A DNA stretch of 64,000 nucleotides from CAYWNA01 sp964459305. GTDB taxonomy: Bacteria; Planctomycetota; Planctomycetia; Pirellulales; Pirellulaceae. Shown here in pieces: positions 1-9,257 of this stretch (positions are counted from its first letter, which is position 1; each line of letters begins with the position of its first letter). The position numbers and the translations under genes were made by a program. The notes under the pieces are model-generated. The model searched no databases. It was given only the letters and a program-made list of their open reading frames with translations, and was not told where the DNA came from. The DNA is taken from positions 62,001 through 126,000 of the forward strand of contig CAYWNA010000001.1 in the NCBI GenBank assembly GCA_964459305.1. Direction: 5' to 3'.

Positions 1-2
1 AA

Positions 3-848
3 ATGCAATTTCGCATGCCCGTACTGGTTCCCCAAGGAATGCCCGTGGGGCCACCAGAGGGCATTGTATTTGGGACGCCGCCTCAGATGCCGTTTGGCCC
101 CCCGGTCCCCGGCCCCGAGTTCGTACCACCGTGGGTCCCGGACTGGGCTGCCCAGGGAATGCCGGTTCCACCCGCCTTTCCTTTCCCGATGCCCCAGGTC
201 ACACCTAGTTCGGCGGATCCCGGTTCGCTCAAAGTCCAAGAACGTCGGATTCCGGACAATCTCGGCGGACAATACATGATGCGCGAGCGCACCTGGACCA
301 CCGACGGAATTCCCCATCGTGAGCTGATGATTGTCGATCCACCAGCCCGGACATCTTCATTGCCCAAACCGCCGAACGCACCAGCGTCCCCTCAGGCAAT
401 ACCTGGTGACAAATCAGTGGTCGCCCCCGAAACGAATAAGAAGGCGAAGACAGAACCGAAGACGGGACAATCCATCAGAAAGACGCCGCAGAAGCCGACC
501 ACAACTCAACAGAACACTCCTTCGGCGAACGCCACGGACAACCAGCTCAATAGGCAGACTCAGCAGCCAACTCGACTTCCACCGGCCGGCACGGCTGGTA
601 TCGCAGTGACGGCAGATCCCAAACAAGGCACTCGCATCTACAAGTACAGCCAAGGCAATGCCGCCAAAGGTACACAACGATCAACTGGCATGCAGGTTTT
701 CTCGAATGTTCAAGTCCAGCCTGGTGCGGACAACATGATCGGCATGGGCGTGAGCACGGATTCCGCCGGTGACACTCGTGTCTATCGTTACTACCGAGGC
801 AATACTGCCAATCTCCAGTCGCAGCCGGCCACGAAGACTGCGCCGTGA
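3..848 (+). CDS. Pro/Met-rich hypothetical protein, possibly cut at its 5' end
   Basis: The family is not recognised. The first ~70 residues are dominated by Pro, Met, Gly and Phe (repeated PxGMPV and PFGPP-like units). The middle is Lys/Thr/Gln-rich and low in complexity. The C-terminal ~80 residues hold two diverged copies of a short unit, GTRIYKYSQGN and DTRVYRYYRGN. The ATG is only 3 bases from the window edge and no ribosome site can be seen, so the true start may lie outside the window. The composition fits a secreted or surface linker-rich planctomycete protein, but that is inference. A small perfect 7-bp hairpin (857-871) follows the stop. Confidence 0.55.
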   Translation: MQFRMPVLVPQGMPVGPPEGIVFGTPPQMPFGPPVPGPEFVPPWVPDWAAQGMPVPPAFPFPMPQVTPSSADPGSLKVQERRIPDNLGGQYMMRERTWTTDGIPHRELMIVDPPARTSSLPKPPNAPASPQAIPGDKSVVAPETNKKAKTEPKTGQSIRKTPQKPTTTQQNTPSANATDNQLNRQTQQPTRLPPAGTAGIAVTADPKQGTRIYKYSQGNAAKGTQRSTGMQVFSNVQVQPGADNMIGMGVSTDSAGDTRVYRYYRGNTANLQSQPATKTAP

Positions 849-1062
849 CACGATAATTCCAACAGTTGGAACATCCGATAGGCGAGCTGCCGAGATTCTC
901 GGTGGCTCGTTTTTCTTCTGCGCACCGGACGACGTATTGCCGAATGGCCTGAAACCTCCCACAATGTTGTGTGACGTGTATTGCCGGTTCGGCGGTTTTC
1001 GAATCGCGAGTATTGGCTTGGACCAACTGGTGCGAGGGTTCCTGTTACGAGGCAGCGGAACG

Positions 1063-1746
1063 ATGACGCACGTGAAGGGAAGCGAACTGACTGAGGCCAT
1101 CGAGAGTTTCAACGGGCACGAACAACGAGACGATGGGGCGCGAGTGGCCCACAGTCTTTGTTCGGGATTGGGACTGTTGTACGATTTGTTCTACGCCCGA
1201 ATGCACTTTGATGTAGAAGAGAACGTCGGCACGGACTCGATGTTGGTGCCGGTTTCGGAGATGAAAACTCTGAAGGCAACGAAGAACGAGATCGAATTGT
1301 TCCAAGTCGCCGAATCCTGGTGGACCGCGACGGAGTACGGATACCTCACGTCGGACGACGATTGGTACATCCAGTGGCTTGGCCGACTGAGACTGGGCGA
1401 GTCGTTCACCGACGAGCACAACACGGAGCAGATCGCCGAATACCGATCCAAGACGTCCGATGACCGGCGTCTTGCGCTGATCGATGTTCTTTTGAAGGTC
1501 CTTCCCGAGTCCCGACGTGCACCGCTGATTCTATTCCGCTTGGTGCCCCTGGCAATACACGTTGCCACGGCATTAGCTTTCGGAGATCAGGCCACGGCGT
1601 TGGAAGCACGCCGTCGTCAGATCGCCTGCCTCCCAGCGATTGGTGACTGTCATCAGTGTCGCGGCGCAGTCATGGACAACGGAGACCTCTGCGCGGTGTG
1701 CGGCAATCCACTGTGGCGATTTGAATGGTTGACTGTCGCGGACTGA
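1063..1746 (+). CDS. Hypothetical protein with C-terminal zinc-ribbon-like motif
   Basis: A 227-residue protein beginning MTHVKGSELTEA. The ATG at 1063 follows a GAGGCAG stretch. An in-frame ATG at 964 is an alternative, and anything further upstream overlaps the previous gene. The last ~40 residues contain CHQCRG followed 12 residues later by CAVCG, a four-cysteine arrangement that resembles a zinc ribbon. The rest is mixed alpha-helical sequence with no family I can name. It ends 12 bases before the sulfatase start, so the two are probably cotranscribed. No function is assigned. Confidence 0.6.
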   Translation: MTHVKGSELTEAIESFNGHEQRDDGARVAHSLCSGLGLLYDLFYARMHFDVEENVGTDSMLVPVSEMKTLKATKNEIELFQVAESWWTATEYGYLTSDDDWYIQWLGRLRLGESFTDEHNTEQIAEYRSKTSDDRRLALIDVLLKVLPESRRAPLILFRLVPLAIHVATALAFGDQATALEARRRQIACLPAIGDCHQCRGAVMDNGDLCAVCGNPLWRFEWLTVAD

Positions 1747-1758
1747 GTTAGTGCCGGA

Positions 1759-3165
1759 ATGAAGACGAATAAGATCTATGCGATTCTCGCGCTCTGCGTC
1801 GTGGGCTGGGGCGATGGCCACGCACTCGCGACGGCTGCGTCGAAGCCCAACTTCGTGATCATCGTGGCCGACGACATGGGGTACGGCGACTCCAGCGCTT
1901 ACGACGGTTGGATCGATACTCCGAACATGGAGCGGATGGCTCGCGAGGGATTGAAGTTCACGGATTTTCACTCCAGTGGCGTCGTGTGCAGCCCAACGCG
2001 AGCCGGGCTGATGACCGGACGCTATCAGCAGCGAGCCGGGATTCCCGGAGTCGTCAACGCCGATCCCGCGGTGTCGGCGCATTACCTGGGTCTCCAAACC
2101 AGCGAAATCACGTTTGCCGAGTTGCTTCGCGACACAGGTTATCGAACGGCCATTTTCGGCAAATGGCATGTGGGCTATCACAAGCGGTACAATCCACTGC
2201 ATCACGGATTCGAGCGATTCCGCGGTTTCGTTAGTGGCAATATCGACTACATTTCTCACTACGACCGCATGGGAACTTACGACTGGTGGGAAGGGCTGGA
2301 TCACGTTCAGGAAGACGGCTATCTGACGCATCTGCTTAACAAACACTCCCTGCAGTTCATTCACGAGCACAAAGATCAGCCTTTCTGTCTGTACGTTCCC
2401 CACGGTGCGGTACACACGCCGATCCAAGCACCGGACAGTGCGCCCGGTCGCGGACCGGATGCCGGTCGGCGAAAAGATCGGAGCAAACCGCAACGGAATC
2501 AGCAAGATACGGTCAAACTGATAATGAAAGCGCTGGACGACAATATCGGCGCGATTCTCGACGCAGTCGACAGAGCGGGTATTGCTGAGAAAACTCTGGT
2601 TCTGTTCTTTTCGGATAACGGTGGTGCCCGGCACATGCGAAACGATCCACTTCGCGGTGGTAAAGGCAGTGTGTGGGAAGGCGGTCATCGAGTACCGACG
2701 ATCGCGTGGTGGCCCGGCAGGATCAACCCCAGCACGGTCAGCGACGATTTGTGCATCAGCCTGGACGTCATGCCGACGCTGCTCGACTTGGCCGGTGTCT
2801 CGGTTCCCAAGGCCCACAAACTCGACGGAATCAGCCTCGCACCGTTGCTACTCGAAGGACGGTCCCTTGGACAGAGGCAACTGTTCTGGAATGGCGCGGC
2901 AATGCGTGACGGTCCGTGGAAACTGATTACGAAGGCCAAAGGGATCGCGAAGGGGCCAGCCCTGTTCAACTTGGCAGATGATATCGGCGAGCAGAAGGAC
3001 CTTGCCGACCAGCACCCTGACCGCGTCGAGCGGATGCTGGCAGCGATCGAAGCGTGGAAACGTGACGTCGAAACGGGCGCAACCGAACAGTCTGCCTTAC
3101 CAGAGGGTGAAAAGACCGAGCCGAAGAAGAAGTCGATCGGCAGACGTAAAGACAACGAGAGGTAA
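1759..3165 (+). CDS. Secreted arylsulfatase-type sulfatase
   Basis: A 468-residue alkaline-phosphatase-superfamily sulfatase, predicted to hydrolyse sulfate esters outside the cytoplasm. The N-terminus (MKTNKIYAILALCVVGW) is a signal peptide ending near residue 26. The metal-binding start of the domain is VADDMGYGD. The formylglycine motif CSPTRAGLMTGRY sits around residue 76-88 and would need an anaerobic or FGE-type maturase, which is not in this window. FGKWHVG and FFSDNGG supply further active-site residues. The C-terminus is a charged Lys/Glu tail. The natural substrate cannot be read from the sequence; sulfated polysaccharides are usual for planctomycetes. Confidence 0.93.
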   Translation: MKTNKIYAILALCVVGWGDGHALATAASKPNFVIIVADDMGYGDSSAYDGWIDTPNMERMAREGLKFTDFHSSGVVCSPTRAGLMTGRYQQRAGIPGVVNADPAVSAHYLGLQTSEITFAELLRDTGYRTAIFGKWHVGYHKRYNPLHHGFERFRGFVSGNIDYISHYDRMGTYDWWEGLDHVQEDGYLTHLLNKHSLQFIHEHKDQPFCLYVPHGAVHTPIQAPDSAPGRGPDAGRRKDRSKPQRNQQDTVKLIMKALDDNIGAILDAVDRAGIAEKTLVLFFSDNGGARHMRNDPLRGGKGSVWEGGHRVPTIAWWPGRINPSTVSDDLCISLDVMPTLLDLAGVSVPKAHKLDGISLAPLLLEGRSLGQRQLFWNGAAMRDGPWKLITKAKGIAKGPALFNLADDIGEQKDLADQHPDRVERMLAAIEAWKRDVETGATEQSALPEGEKTEPKKKSIGRRKDNER

Positions 3166-3192
3166 GGTCAACCGATCCCCGAAAGCAAGTCT

Positions 3193-4668
3193 TCACCGTC
3201 GCTCAGCCCGAATAGGCTCGATCATCTCTCCGTTCAATCTTTCCCAGACTTCCTTTAAAGCGTTGGCCTTATCGGAATGACTCTCGACGAAATCCTTGGA
3301 TTCGCTGATGTCTTCGGCCAAGTTGTAGAGTTGCCAATTGGAGCCGGAACCCCGTTTGGGATTGCGCACCAGTTTCCAGTCACCGACGCGAACGGCCGTC
3401 CGCTGATTCAACCTCCAGAACAGCACCTGGTGAGGACGACCACCGATCTCGTCGGTGAGATAGGGCAACAAGTTGACGCCGTCGATCTGCCTGCGTCCAG
3501 GAATGGGGGCGCCCGCCACGGCAGCCGAGGTGGCGTAAACGTCCAATGAAATGACCGGATGTCCGTAGATTTCGCCGGCGGGCAGACGGCCCTTCCACTG
3601 CACGAGAAACGGTATGCGAATACCACCCTCGTACACGTCACCCTTCCCGCCGCGAAGCGGCAGGTTGCTGGATGTCAATTCGCGCGTAGGACCGCCGTTG
3701 TCACTGATGAAGAACACCAGAGTGTTCTCTTCGAGCCCCTCATCACGCAGCTTCTTCAGGATGGCACCGACACTGTCATCCAAATTGCCGAGCATGGCCG
3801 CAAAGATTCGGCGGTGGATATCCTCGATATGGGCGAATCGCTCCATGTACGCATCCGCACCCTGTAGCGGGCTGTGTACGGCGTTGTAGGCGACGTAGAG
3901 GAAAAACGGTTTTCGTTTATGACGATCGATGAAGTCAACCGCCTCGCGCGTGAATGCGTCAGTCAGGTAGGCTCGTTCCTCGACCGGCTGGCCGCCGCGT
4001 AAGATGGGGTTATTAGCATCGTAAGGCGGTTCGTTGTGCCCCATGTGGGTCGACAACACCAGTTTACCGTCGGTCCATCGTCCCTTTTCCCCATCGGGCA
4101 GCGTCCGACGACGAAGCATGGTCGTCACGCCATGGTACGGCGGCGGGACGAAAAAGTGCCCTTCGTGCAGAAATCCAAAAAACTCGTCGAAACCGCGACG
4201 CAGTGGATGATACGCAGCCGCACCGCCCAAGTGCCACTTGCCGATCAGTGCGGTCGTATAGCCCGCATCGTGCAAGTGCTGGGCCAGCGTGACCTGGGAC
4301 GCGGGAAGCCCAACGTTCGGATCCTTGTTGCCGGCACCGATCGGATTCAGTTCATAACCGAATCGCGTCTGGTACCTACCGCTGAGCAATCCGGCGCGCG
4401 ACGGGCTGCAGTATGAGGCGGTAACATAACCGTCGGTGAACCGGACACCACCATCGGCGATGGAATCGATGTTCGGCGTCGGGATCTGAGGATTCCCCTG
4501 GCATCCCAGCTCACCATAGCCAAGGTCGTCGGCAAACAGCAGCACGATGTTCGGACGCGACGATCCAGATTCGCGGGCGAAGAGGTTCGAAGACGCAACG
4601 GCCGTCCAAAGCAGTACAGTGGACACAACAATCAATGAATAGCAGCGAGTCACCATGCCGTCTCCCAT
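3193..4668 (-). CDS. Secreted sulfatase, convergent with the first sulfatase
   Basis: A 491-residue sulfatase with an N-terminal signal peptide (hydrophobic stretch about residues 8-28). It has the metal-site motif FADDLGYGELG, the formylglycine motif CSPSRAGLLSGRY, the lysine/histidine motif IGKWHLGG and FISDNGGPT. It is only moderately similar to the convergent sulfatase at 1759-3165, so the pair is unlikely to be a recent duplication. It lies 33 bases downstream of the ThuA-like gene on the same strand and is probably cotranscribed with it. The two sulfatase genes end 27 bases apart, facing each other. It is predicted to desulfate glycans; the substrate is unknown. Confidence 0.93.
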   Translation of the reverse strand: MGDGMVTRCYSLIVVSTVLLWTAVASSNLFARESGSSRPNIVLLFADDLGYGELGCQGNPQIPTPNIDSIADGGVRFTDGYVTASYCSPSRAGLLSGRYQTRFGYELNPIGAGNKDPNVGLPASQVTLAQHLHDAGYTTALIGKWHLGGAAAYHPLRRGFDEFFGFLHEGHFFVPPPYHGVTTMLRRRTLPDGEKGRWTDGKLVLSTHMGHNEPPYDANNPILRGGQPVEERAYLTDAFTREAVDFIDRHKRKPFFLYVAYNAVHSPLQGADAYMERFAHIEDIHRRIFAAMLGNLDDSVGAILKKLRDEGLEENTLVFFISDNGGPTRELTSSNLPLRGGKGDVYEGGIRIPFLVQWKGRLPAGEIYGHPVISLDVYATSAAVAGAPIPGRRQIDGVNLLPYLTDEIGGRPHQVLFWRLNQRTAVRVGDWKLVRNPKRGSGSNWQLYNLAEDISESKDFVESHSDKANALKEVWERLNGEMIEPIRAERR

Positions 4669-4701
4669 TTACAGAATCCACTCGACTGCAGCCAGACTAC
4701 G

Positions 4702-5415
4702 TTACGGATCTTTCGGATCGCGTCCAACGGTCCAGTAGAGACCACGGACGACGAGTTGCTGTAACGACGGATTAGCCCAAGCCGCCTTTCCGTGGCCGAG
4801 CGTCGTGTTGAAAATGCGGCCTTGGCCGTACTGTTGCACCCAAATCATGGACTGCTGCTCCTCGCCGCGGTCCATTCGACCGAGGCTCTGCAGTTGGAAA
4901 TCCGGGTGATACTTGTTGCGGTACGTTTCGTCGGAGATCTCGAAATCCTCCATGGGTGCCGTGATCGGATGCTTCTTGTCTTCGATCCGCATCATGAACT
5001 TGCCGCCGCCGTGTCCGGTGAACCCGCCTCCCATCAGCTTCCAGTAAAGGTCCGACTTCTTGAACGCATCGGTGGCGTGGACGCCCGCCAGACCGCCTCC
5101 GCCCTGGACAAAGTCGCCCAGCCCCTGTTCCTGCGCGGGATCGGTGAAGTTGCCTCCCGATCCGTAGAACAGTACGATGTCGTACCGAGCGATGCTTTGA
5201 GATTTGAGATCATCCAGTTGATCACTCAACGTAACCTCAAAGTCGCCCGTCTTGTCAAGCACCTCAGAAATCACGGCGTGAAAGCCTCGCCAATCGTGGC
5301 CGCGGCCGCCCATCAGCAATACCTTGATCTTCTCTGCACTGGCGACGTCGTTTGCCAAGGCGATCGCTGCCAGAACAACGCCTGCAAACACCACGAGACT
5401 CTTGCGGTGAGACAT
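4702..5415 (-). CDS. ThuA-like domain protein, exported
   Basis: A 237-residue protein with a signal peptide (SLVVFAGVVLAAIALAN) followed by one ThuA-like, class I glutamine-amidotransferase-like fold: LLMGGRGHDWRGFH, DIVLFYGSGG, FVQGGGGLAGVHATD and GRIFNTTLGHG. Family members are linked to trehalose or other sugar metabolism. In planctomycetes they are frequently exported and sit beside sulfatases and glycoside hydrolases. The gene precedes the minus-strand sulfatase with a short gap. Its exact reaction is not established. The start ATG at 5415 is preceded by an AGGAG box. Confidence 0.85.
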   Translation of the reverse strand: MSHRKSLVVFAGVVLAAIALANDVASAEKIKVLLMGGRGHDWRGFHAVISEVLDKTGDFEVTLSDQLDDLKSQSIARYDIVLFYGSGGNFTDPAQEQGLGDFVQGGGGLAGVHATDAFKKSDLYWKLMGGGFTGHGGGKFMMRIEDKKHPITAPMEDFEISDETYRNKYHPDFQLQSLGRMDRGEEQQSMIWVQQYGQGRIFNTTLGHGKAAWANPSLQQLVVRGLYWTVGRDPKDP

Positions 5416-5453
5416 GGTCGAACTCCTACGTTTCAGTTGGAATGGGAAGTAAC

Positions 5454-5580
5454 ATACGGCTCTCTCAGGTTTGACACATTTGCTCGTTTAACCGCAAGCC
5501 GGAGGCGTGCGCGTGGGCTGGTGGCGCGCACGCCTCCGGCTTGCGGTTAAACGAGTCATTTTCGCCCGCGGGCGGTATAA
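5454..5580. repeat. Dispersed palindromic element, family A copy 1
   Basis: A perfect inverted repeat with 31-bp arms (5483-5513 and 5525-5555) and an 11-base loop, lying between the ThuA-like and GH95-like genes. Sequence outside the stem is also conserved with the copy at 51045-51153: on the left ATACGGCTCT and CAGGTTTGACACATTTGCT, on the right CATTTTCGCCCGCGGGCG followed by TATAA. The right flank contains a second small palindrome, CGCCCGCGGGCG. Flank conservation beyond the stem makes this a defined ~110-127 bp element rather than a simple terminator. Confidence 0.85.
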
Positions 5581-5605
5581 TCGTCGCTCTACCTGGTTCG
5601 CACGC

Positions 5606-8134
5606 TCACGGCCCGGGCAGCAATGTGAGCCGTTCACCGGGATTCGTGCTGCACGTGACGATGCCGTGTCCGTCGCGTTGCAGAAGTCGTGTCGAACCGT
5701 CATCGCCACGGGCACTCGTTTTCGCCCATGGGCTGACCAGGCGCAACGTTCCGCCTGCCGTGGAAACGATGACGATTGTACCAATCTTCCCATCTTCTTG
5801 CTGCGACGACACCAAGAATCCGCCCTGTGTCCGGAGGCACTGGAATCGGGCGTCGAGATCCTTCGGCCAGGCCGGGAAAACGCGAATCACGTCGCCGACG
5901 CTTTGCAGCAGCAACTCGGAGACAGCCATCGACGCAGCGAACTGCTCGGTGTAATGGCCAAAGTCGTTGAACGCCTGCGGCGGGTGGCGGCGGTTCAGCG
6001 TCAATGTGCTGTTGGGGCGAAGCCGAGCGATCAACTCCTGGCGAACCCAGTCGGTGGTACCGGGCATGCCGAGCCGCGCTCGAGCGACCGAAAGCATGAT
6101 CGCCGAGTTATTCCCGTTCCAACGCAGGCCCTCGATGGTCCGGGCCAACAGTGTCTTCTCGTGCTCGGGCGAGAACCAAGTGACAACGTCGCCGGGAAAG
6201 ACAGGGGTCGCCGGAACGGCAATGTTGTACGTGATCGGCGGGGCATCTTCGACGTCGACCACGATGGGCTGCTCGTCGCCGGTCGTCGGGTAGTCCGGCA
6301 GTCGGGCCAAGGCACGCTTCCATTCGGCGACGAGTTCCCCGTCGCGACCGAGTGTTGTGGCGCCTTCAATGGCCGCCTGCAGCGCATATCGAACCATCGC
6401 AATGTCAAACGTACAGTTGCGGTTCCGCTCGAAGTCCTTGGTCCAGCCCCAGTGCTCTGGAGAGACAGTCGGTCCAAGCACCACCTTTTCATGGCCATCG
6501 CACCGTTCCACGAAATCGGCGTAGAAAACGGCTACGTCGCGGACCGCAGGGTAGGCTGTTTCTTCGAGGAACTTCCTGTCCGGTTGATACTTGTAATGCC
6601 ACCACAGCGGCTGGACCGTGAACCCGGCGACGCCCAGCGTGAAGCCCCAGACATGGTGAAGGTATTGGCGACCGTTCGGGCTCTTGACCTTCTCCGGGTC
6701 CGGCGGCTCGTAGGCGAACAGCACATGCGGATAGTAGGCCCCGCTTGTGGAGAAGACCTTCCGGGCCAGCCACCGGGCGCGGGGAAAATACTCGCGAATG
6801 AGCCGGTCGTACGGTTCGGCTAGCTCCGGATGGTTGGTGACGTAGGCCGACCAGAACCGCTGCCAAACGGCCTCATGCCCCCGTACCAATTCGTCGTCGG
6901 CTTGGCGCAGTGTCGTGGATGCCAGTTCAATCGCCGCATCGAGCGGCTCCTCCGCGTCGCGGCTCGTGACGATGGCCACTGCTGTAAGCTGGTCTTTCGA
7001 GGCCAGGGCCACGGCGAACTGCATGCCGGGCCAGTCCAGGTCGCCGGGAATCTCCTGAAGCAGCCACGTTGTGCCGGCGGTTTCGCCGGTTTCGGCCAAC
7101 GGAATATCGGCCGATCGGATGGCGCCAAGGCTGGGCCGGCACGGCGAGCGGACGAGAAACACGTTGCGGTCGGCCAGGGCACGGATTTCGGCCTTGGGGA
7201 TGCGATCATCCAATCCCGCAATCTCCGCAACCGCGCGGCGCACGTCGAGCCGACCGGGACATGTGGGGGCCGTCAAGTCGTCCAGATCCATCGCCAGCGA
7301 ACCGGCAGGGCCCTCGAAAGTCAAATCTCCAAATCGGTTTTCCGCCCGCTCACCGTCCTCGGTCCACGTGTAGAGGATCAGCCGTTCGACCGTATGTTCA
7401 GGCGGCAAGTCACACACGACCTCCTGAGTCTCCAACGGCGTTTCAGTCCAACCGCTCTTGTAGATGATGCCACCATTCCCATCCATTACGTCCACATAGT
7501 ACTGTGCGTTTTCGGTGCCGCAGACGACAAACCGCAACCGGTTGTACTGCAGAGTGTCAATGTCGAGTGGTTCGAGCGAAAAGCCGTTGGATGCTTCGGC
7601 CTGTCCCTCGATACTCATCACGGCTTCCCCGTCACGCAACTCCCAGGCATTGTGTGTCCCCTCGGCCCGGAGACGCCGCCAGACTGGTTTCGGAGCCCGC
7701 TCCGAGAGAATCAACTTCCCGCACGCCCGCGGACACGGATACGGATGGGCGTGGTAGCTGTCCGCACCATGGTTACCCCATCCGTCCGGCAGCATCACCG
7801 AACGTCCGCCATAGGGCGCCGGCTGGTCCGCAAGCCGCTTGATCAGGTCCAACGTCGGAAGCGGCGGATCCAGAGCCGACTCGAGTCGGGCATCCCAAAC
7901 GTCATTCTTGGTCAGCATCACGGCCAACTGCCCGCCCTCGGTACAAATCAACGCGTTTATATCGCCGTTGCCGACGAGCAGACCATAGTCAAGGATGCTG
8001 TCGAGGCGATCCACCGAGATCGCAGCCGCATCCAGGGCGTCCGGAAACGGAGCGGTGGCATCTTCCGCCAACGCAGAAGTCCCCACAGCAAACGCGATCC
8101 ACCCGAAAACGAAGCGACGAATGGTCTGGCTCAT
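5606..8134 (-). CDS. GH95-like (six-hairpin) glycoside hydrolase, secreted
   Basis: An 842-residue protein with a signal peptide (FVFGWIAFAVGTSALAED). The N-terminal motif LVGNGDINALI and the KNDVWDARL segment match the opening beta-domain of GH95-like enzymes. The C-terminal part has an (alpha/alpha)6-type sequence, with WGWT, EQFAASMAVSELLLQS and a VFPAWP segment typical of GH95 and relatives. GH95 enzymes are alpha-L-fucosidases or galactosidases, but the catalytic residues could not be placed with certainty, so only the family-level call is made. The length agrees with the family (about 750-850). With the adjacent sulfatases and the GH29 gene at 32-34 kb, it suggests breakdown of sulfated fucose-containing glycans. 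Confidence 0.7.
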   Translation of the reverse strand: MSQTIRRFVFGWIAFAVGTSALAEDATAPFPDALDAAAISVDRLDSILDYGLLVGNGDINALICTEGGQLAVMLTKNDVWDARLESALDPPLPTLDLIKRLADQPAPYGGRSVMLPDGWGNHGADSYHAHPYPCPRACGKLILSERAPKPVWRRLRAEGTHNAWELRDGEAVMSIEGQAEASNGFSLEPLDIDTLQYNRLRFVVCGTENAQYYVDVMDGNGGIIYKSGWTETPLETQEVVCDLPPEHTVERLILYTWTEDGERAENRFGDLTFEGPAGSLAMDLDDLTAPTCPGRLDVRRAVAEIAGLDDRIPKAEIRALADRNVFLVRSPCRPSLGAIRSADIPLAETGETAGTTWLLQEIPGDLDWPGMQFAVALASKDQLTAVAIVTSRDAEEPLDAAIELASTTLRQADDELVRGHEAVWQRFWSAYVTNHPELAEPYDRLIREYFPRARWLARKVFSTSGAYYPHVLFAYEPPDPEKVKSPNGRQYLHHVWGFTLGVAGFTVQPLWWHYKYQPDRKFLEETAYPAVRDVAVFYADFVERCDGHEKVVLGPTVSPEHWGWTKDFERNRNCTFDIAMVRYALQAAIEGATTLGRDGELVAEWKRALARLPDYPTTGDEQPIVVDVEDAPPITYNIAVPATPVFPGDVVTWFSPEHEKTLLARTIEGLRWNGNNSAIMLSVARARLGMPGTTDWVRQELIARLRPNSTLTLNRRHPPQAFNDFGHYTEQFAASMAVSELLLQSVGDVIRVFPAWPKDLDARFQCLRTQGGFLVSSQQEDGKIGTIVIVSTAGGTLRLVSPWAKTSARGDDGSTRLLQRDGHGIVTCSTNPGERLTLLPGP

Positions 8135-8238
8135 GTTTCTTCTCCAAAGGCAAGTTTCACGATGCTCTTCTCTGGCTCTTCAGCAAAACGGGCGCAGGAA
8201 CGGGTTTGCAGGACGGCAAGGATTCGTCGACAAAACCC

Positions 8239-8306
8239 GTAGCTGGATTCGCAAGAATTCAGGCAGTGAGGGCGTAACCCGTCTGAATTCTTGCGAATCC
8301 AGCTAC
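8239..8306. repeat. Dispersed palindromic element, family B copy 1
   Basis: A perfect inverted repeat with 24-bp arms (8239-8262 and 8283-8306) around a 20-base loop. Arms carry GTAGCTGGATTCGCAAGAAT on the left and the complement on the right. The left flank (about 8188-8238) includes GGACGGCAAGGATTCGTCGA and recurs in inverted orientation beside copy 2 near 30862-30910, so the mobile unit is larger than the stem. It lies in the 526-base space between the GH95-like gene and the small gene at 8661. No other gene or RNA is recognised in that space. Confidence 0.85.
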
Positions 8307-8660
8307 AGACCCGTTCATGCGTCCCAGCAAAACCGCGACCCTGAGGACCACATTATACTGCGCCGTGCTCTCCCTGCGGCGATGAACGACAAATGAATAT
8401 GTGTACGGTAGAGCATTGTGTCATGTTGTCCACTAGGCGGGCGGTAGTTCAACGATGAGTCGTCATGCAGCCGCGACGGGATCGAGGCGTCTATCCACGT
8501 GCAGTAACGGTCGGAGAAGTTCTGCTTGCATTGCCCTGGAGTTTCGCGGATATTGAACGAGTGTGAAGTAAATCGGCAAGCCGGGTTTTCGCATCGCAAC
8601 CACATTTGCCGACATTACGACGGCTGGAAACTAATTGGCCGATCCAATCTCTTCCCGATC

Positions 8661-9068
8661 ATGAAACCACCTACACCCGATCAAGCGAAGTGGGCAGCCG
8701 ACTCTTGGGATTGCGTGACGCAAACCTACGATGAATGGACTCGCGATGGCTTCCACGACTTTACCCCGATGCTACGGCTAATCGACCACATTCGCACGTC
8801 GTGTGATGCGGATTTGCTAAGCGCGGGTACTTCACTCGTCCACTTATGTGTTGCTTCGGCGGCTCATGTTTCATCGCCGAATAGGTTGGCTGACGATGCC
8901 CCGGCCATTTGTGTTACGCAAGGCGAAACGGAATTCGAGTTTCGCGATGCCGAGGGCAAACGCCGCAGATGTCCGTTTGATCAAGCTGCCGCAGTGTTCG
9001 ATGCACAACTTGTTCGTCTAGGCATGATGGTCGATGCGTACGATCCTCACGTGTCTGGCCAACACTGA
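8661..9068 (+). CDS. Hypothetical protein, 135 aa
   Basis: Not recognised. It begins MKPPTPDQAKWAADSWD at the ATG at 8661. The open frame extends upstream to 8526 but with unlikely composition. The protein is soluble, acidic and rich in Asp and Ala, with no signal peptide or membrane segment. A region of clustered charged residues (ETEFEFRDAEGKRRR) sits near residue 90. It lies alone between the repeat-containing gap and the nifS gene on the opposite strand. Existence is supported only by a sensible start and composition. Confidence 0.45.
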   Translation: MKPPTPDQAKWAADSWDCVTQTYDEWTRDGFHDFTPMLRLIDHIRTSCDADLLSAGTSLVHLCVASAAHVSSPNRLADDAPAICVTQGETEFEFRDAEGKRRRCPFDQAAAVFDAQLVRLGMMVDAYDPHVSGQH

Positions 9069-9257
9069 TTTGCCGCAGAGTCGCTGCGCGATCGCCTTCA
9101 TCATGTCTCAATGCGGGCTCGCGTAATACAATAGCTGGCAATCTCTATACCCGGGCAACTCGCTCTATTCCGCGTTGTTTGGAGCGCGTCGAAGGCCAGC
9201 CATTGACAAACCAGATGCGTCTGACTGGGGATTCCGATAGATTGAGTCGAAGCCAAC

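Noticed and set aside
5471..5581. Promoter formed by TTGACA and TATAAT inside family A copy 1
   Set aside because: The two hexamers are about 99 bases apart, far beyond any working spacing; they are parts of the repeat flanks.
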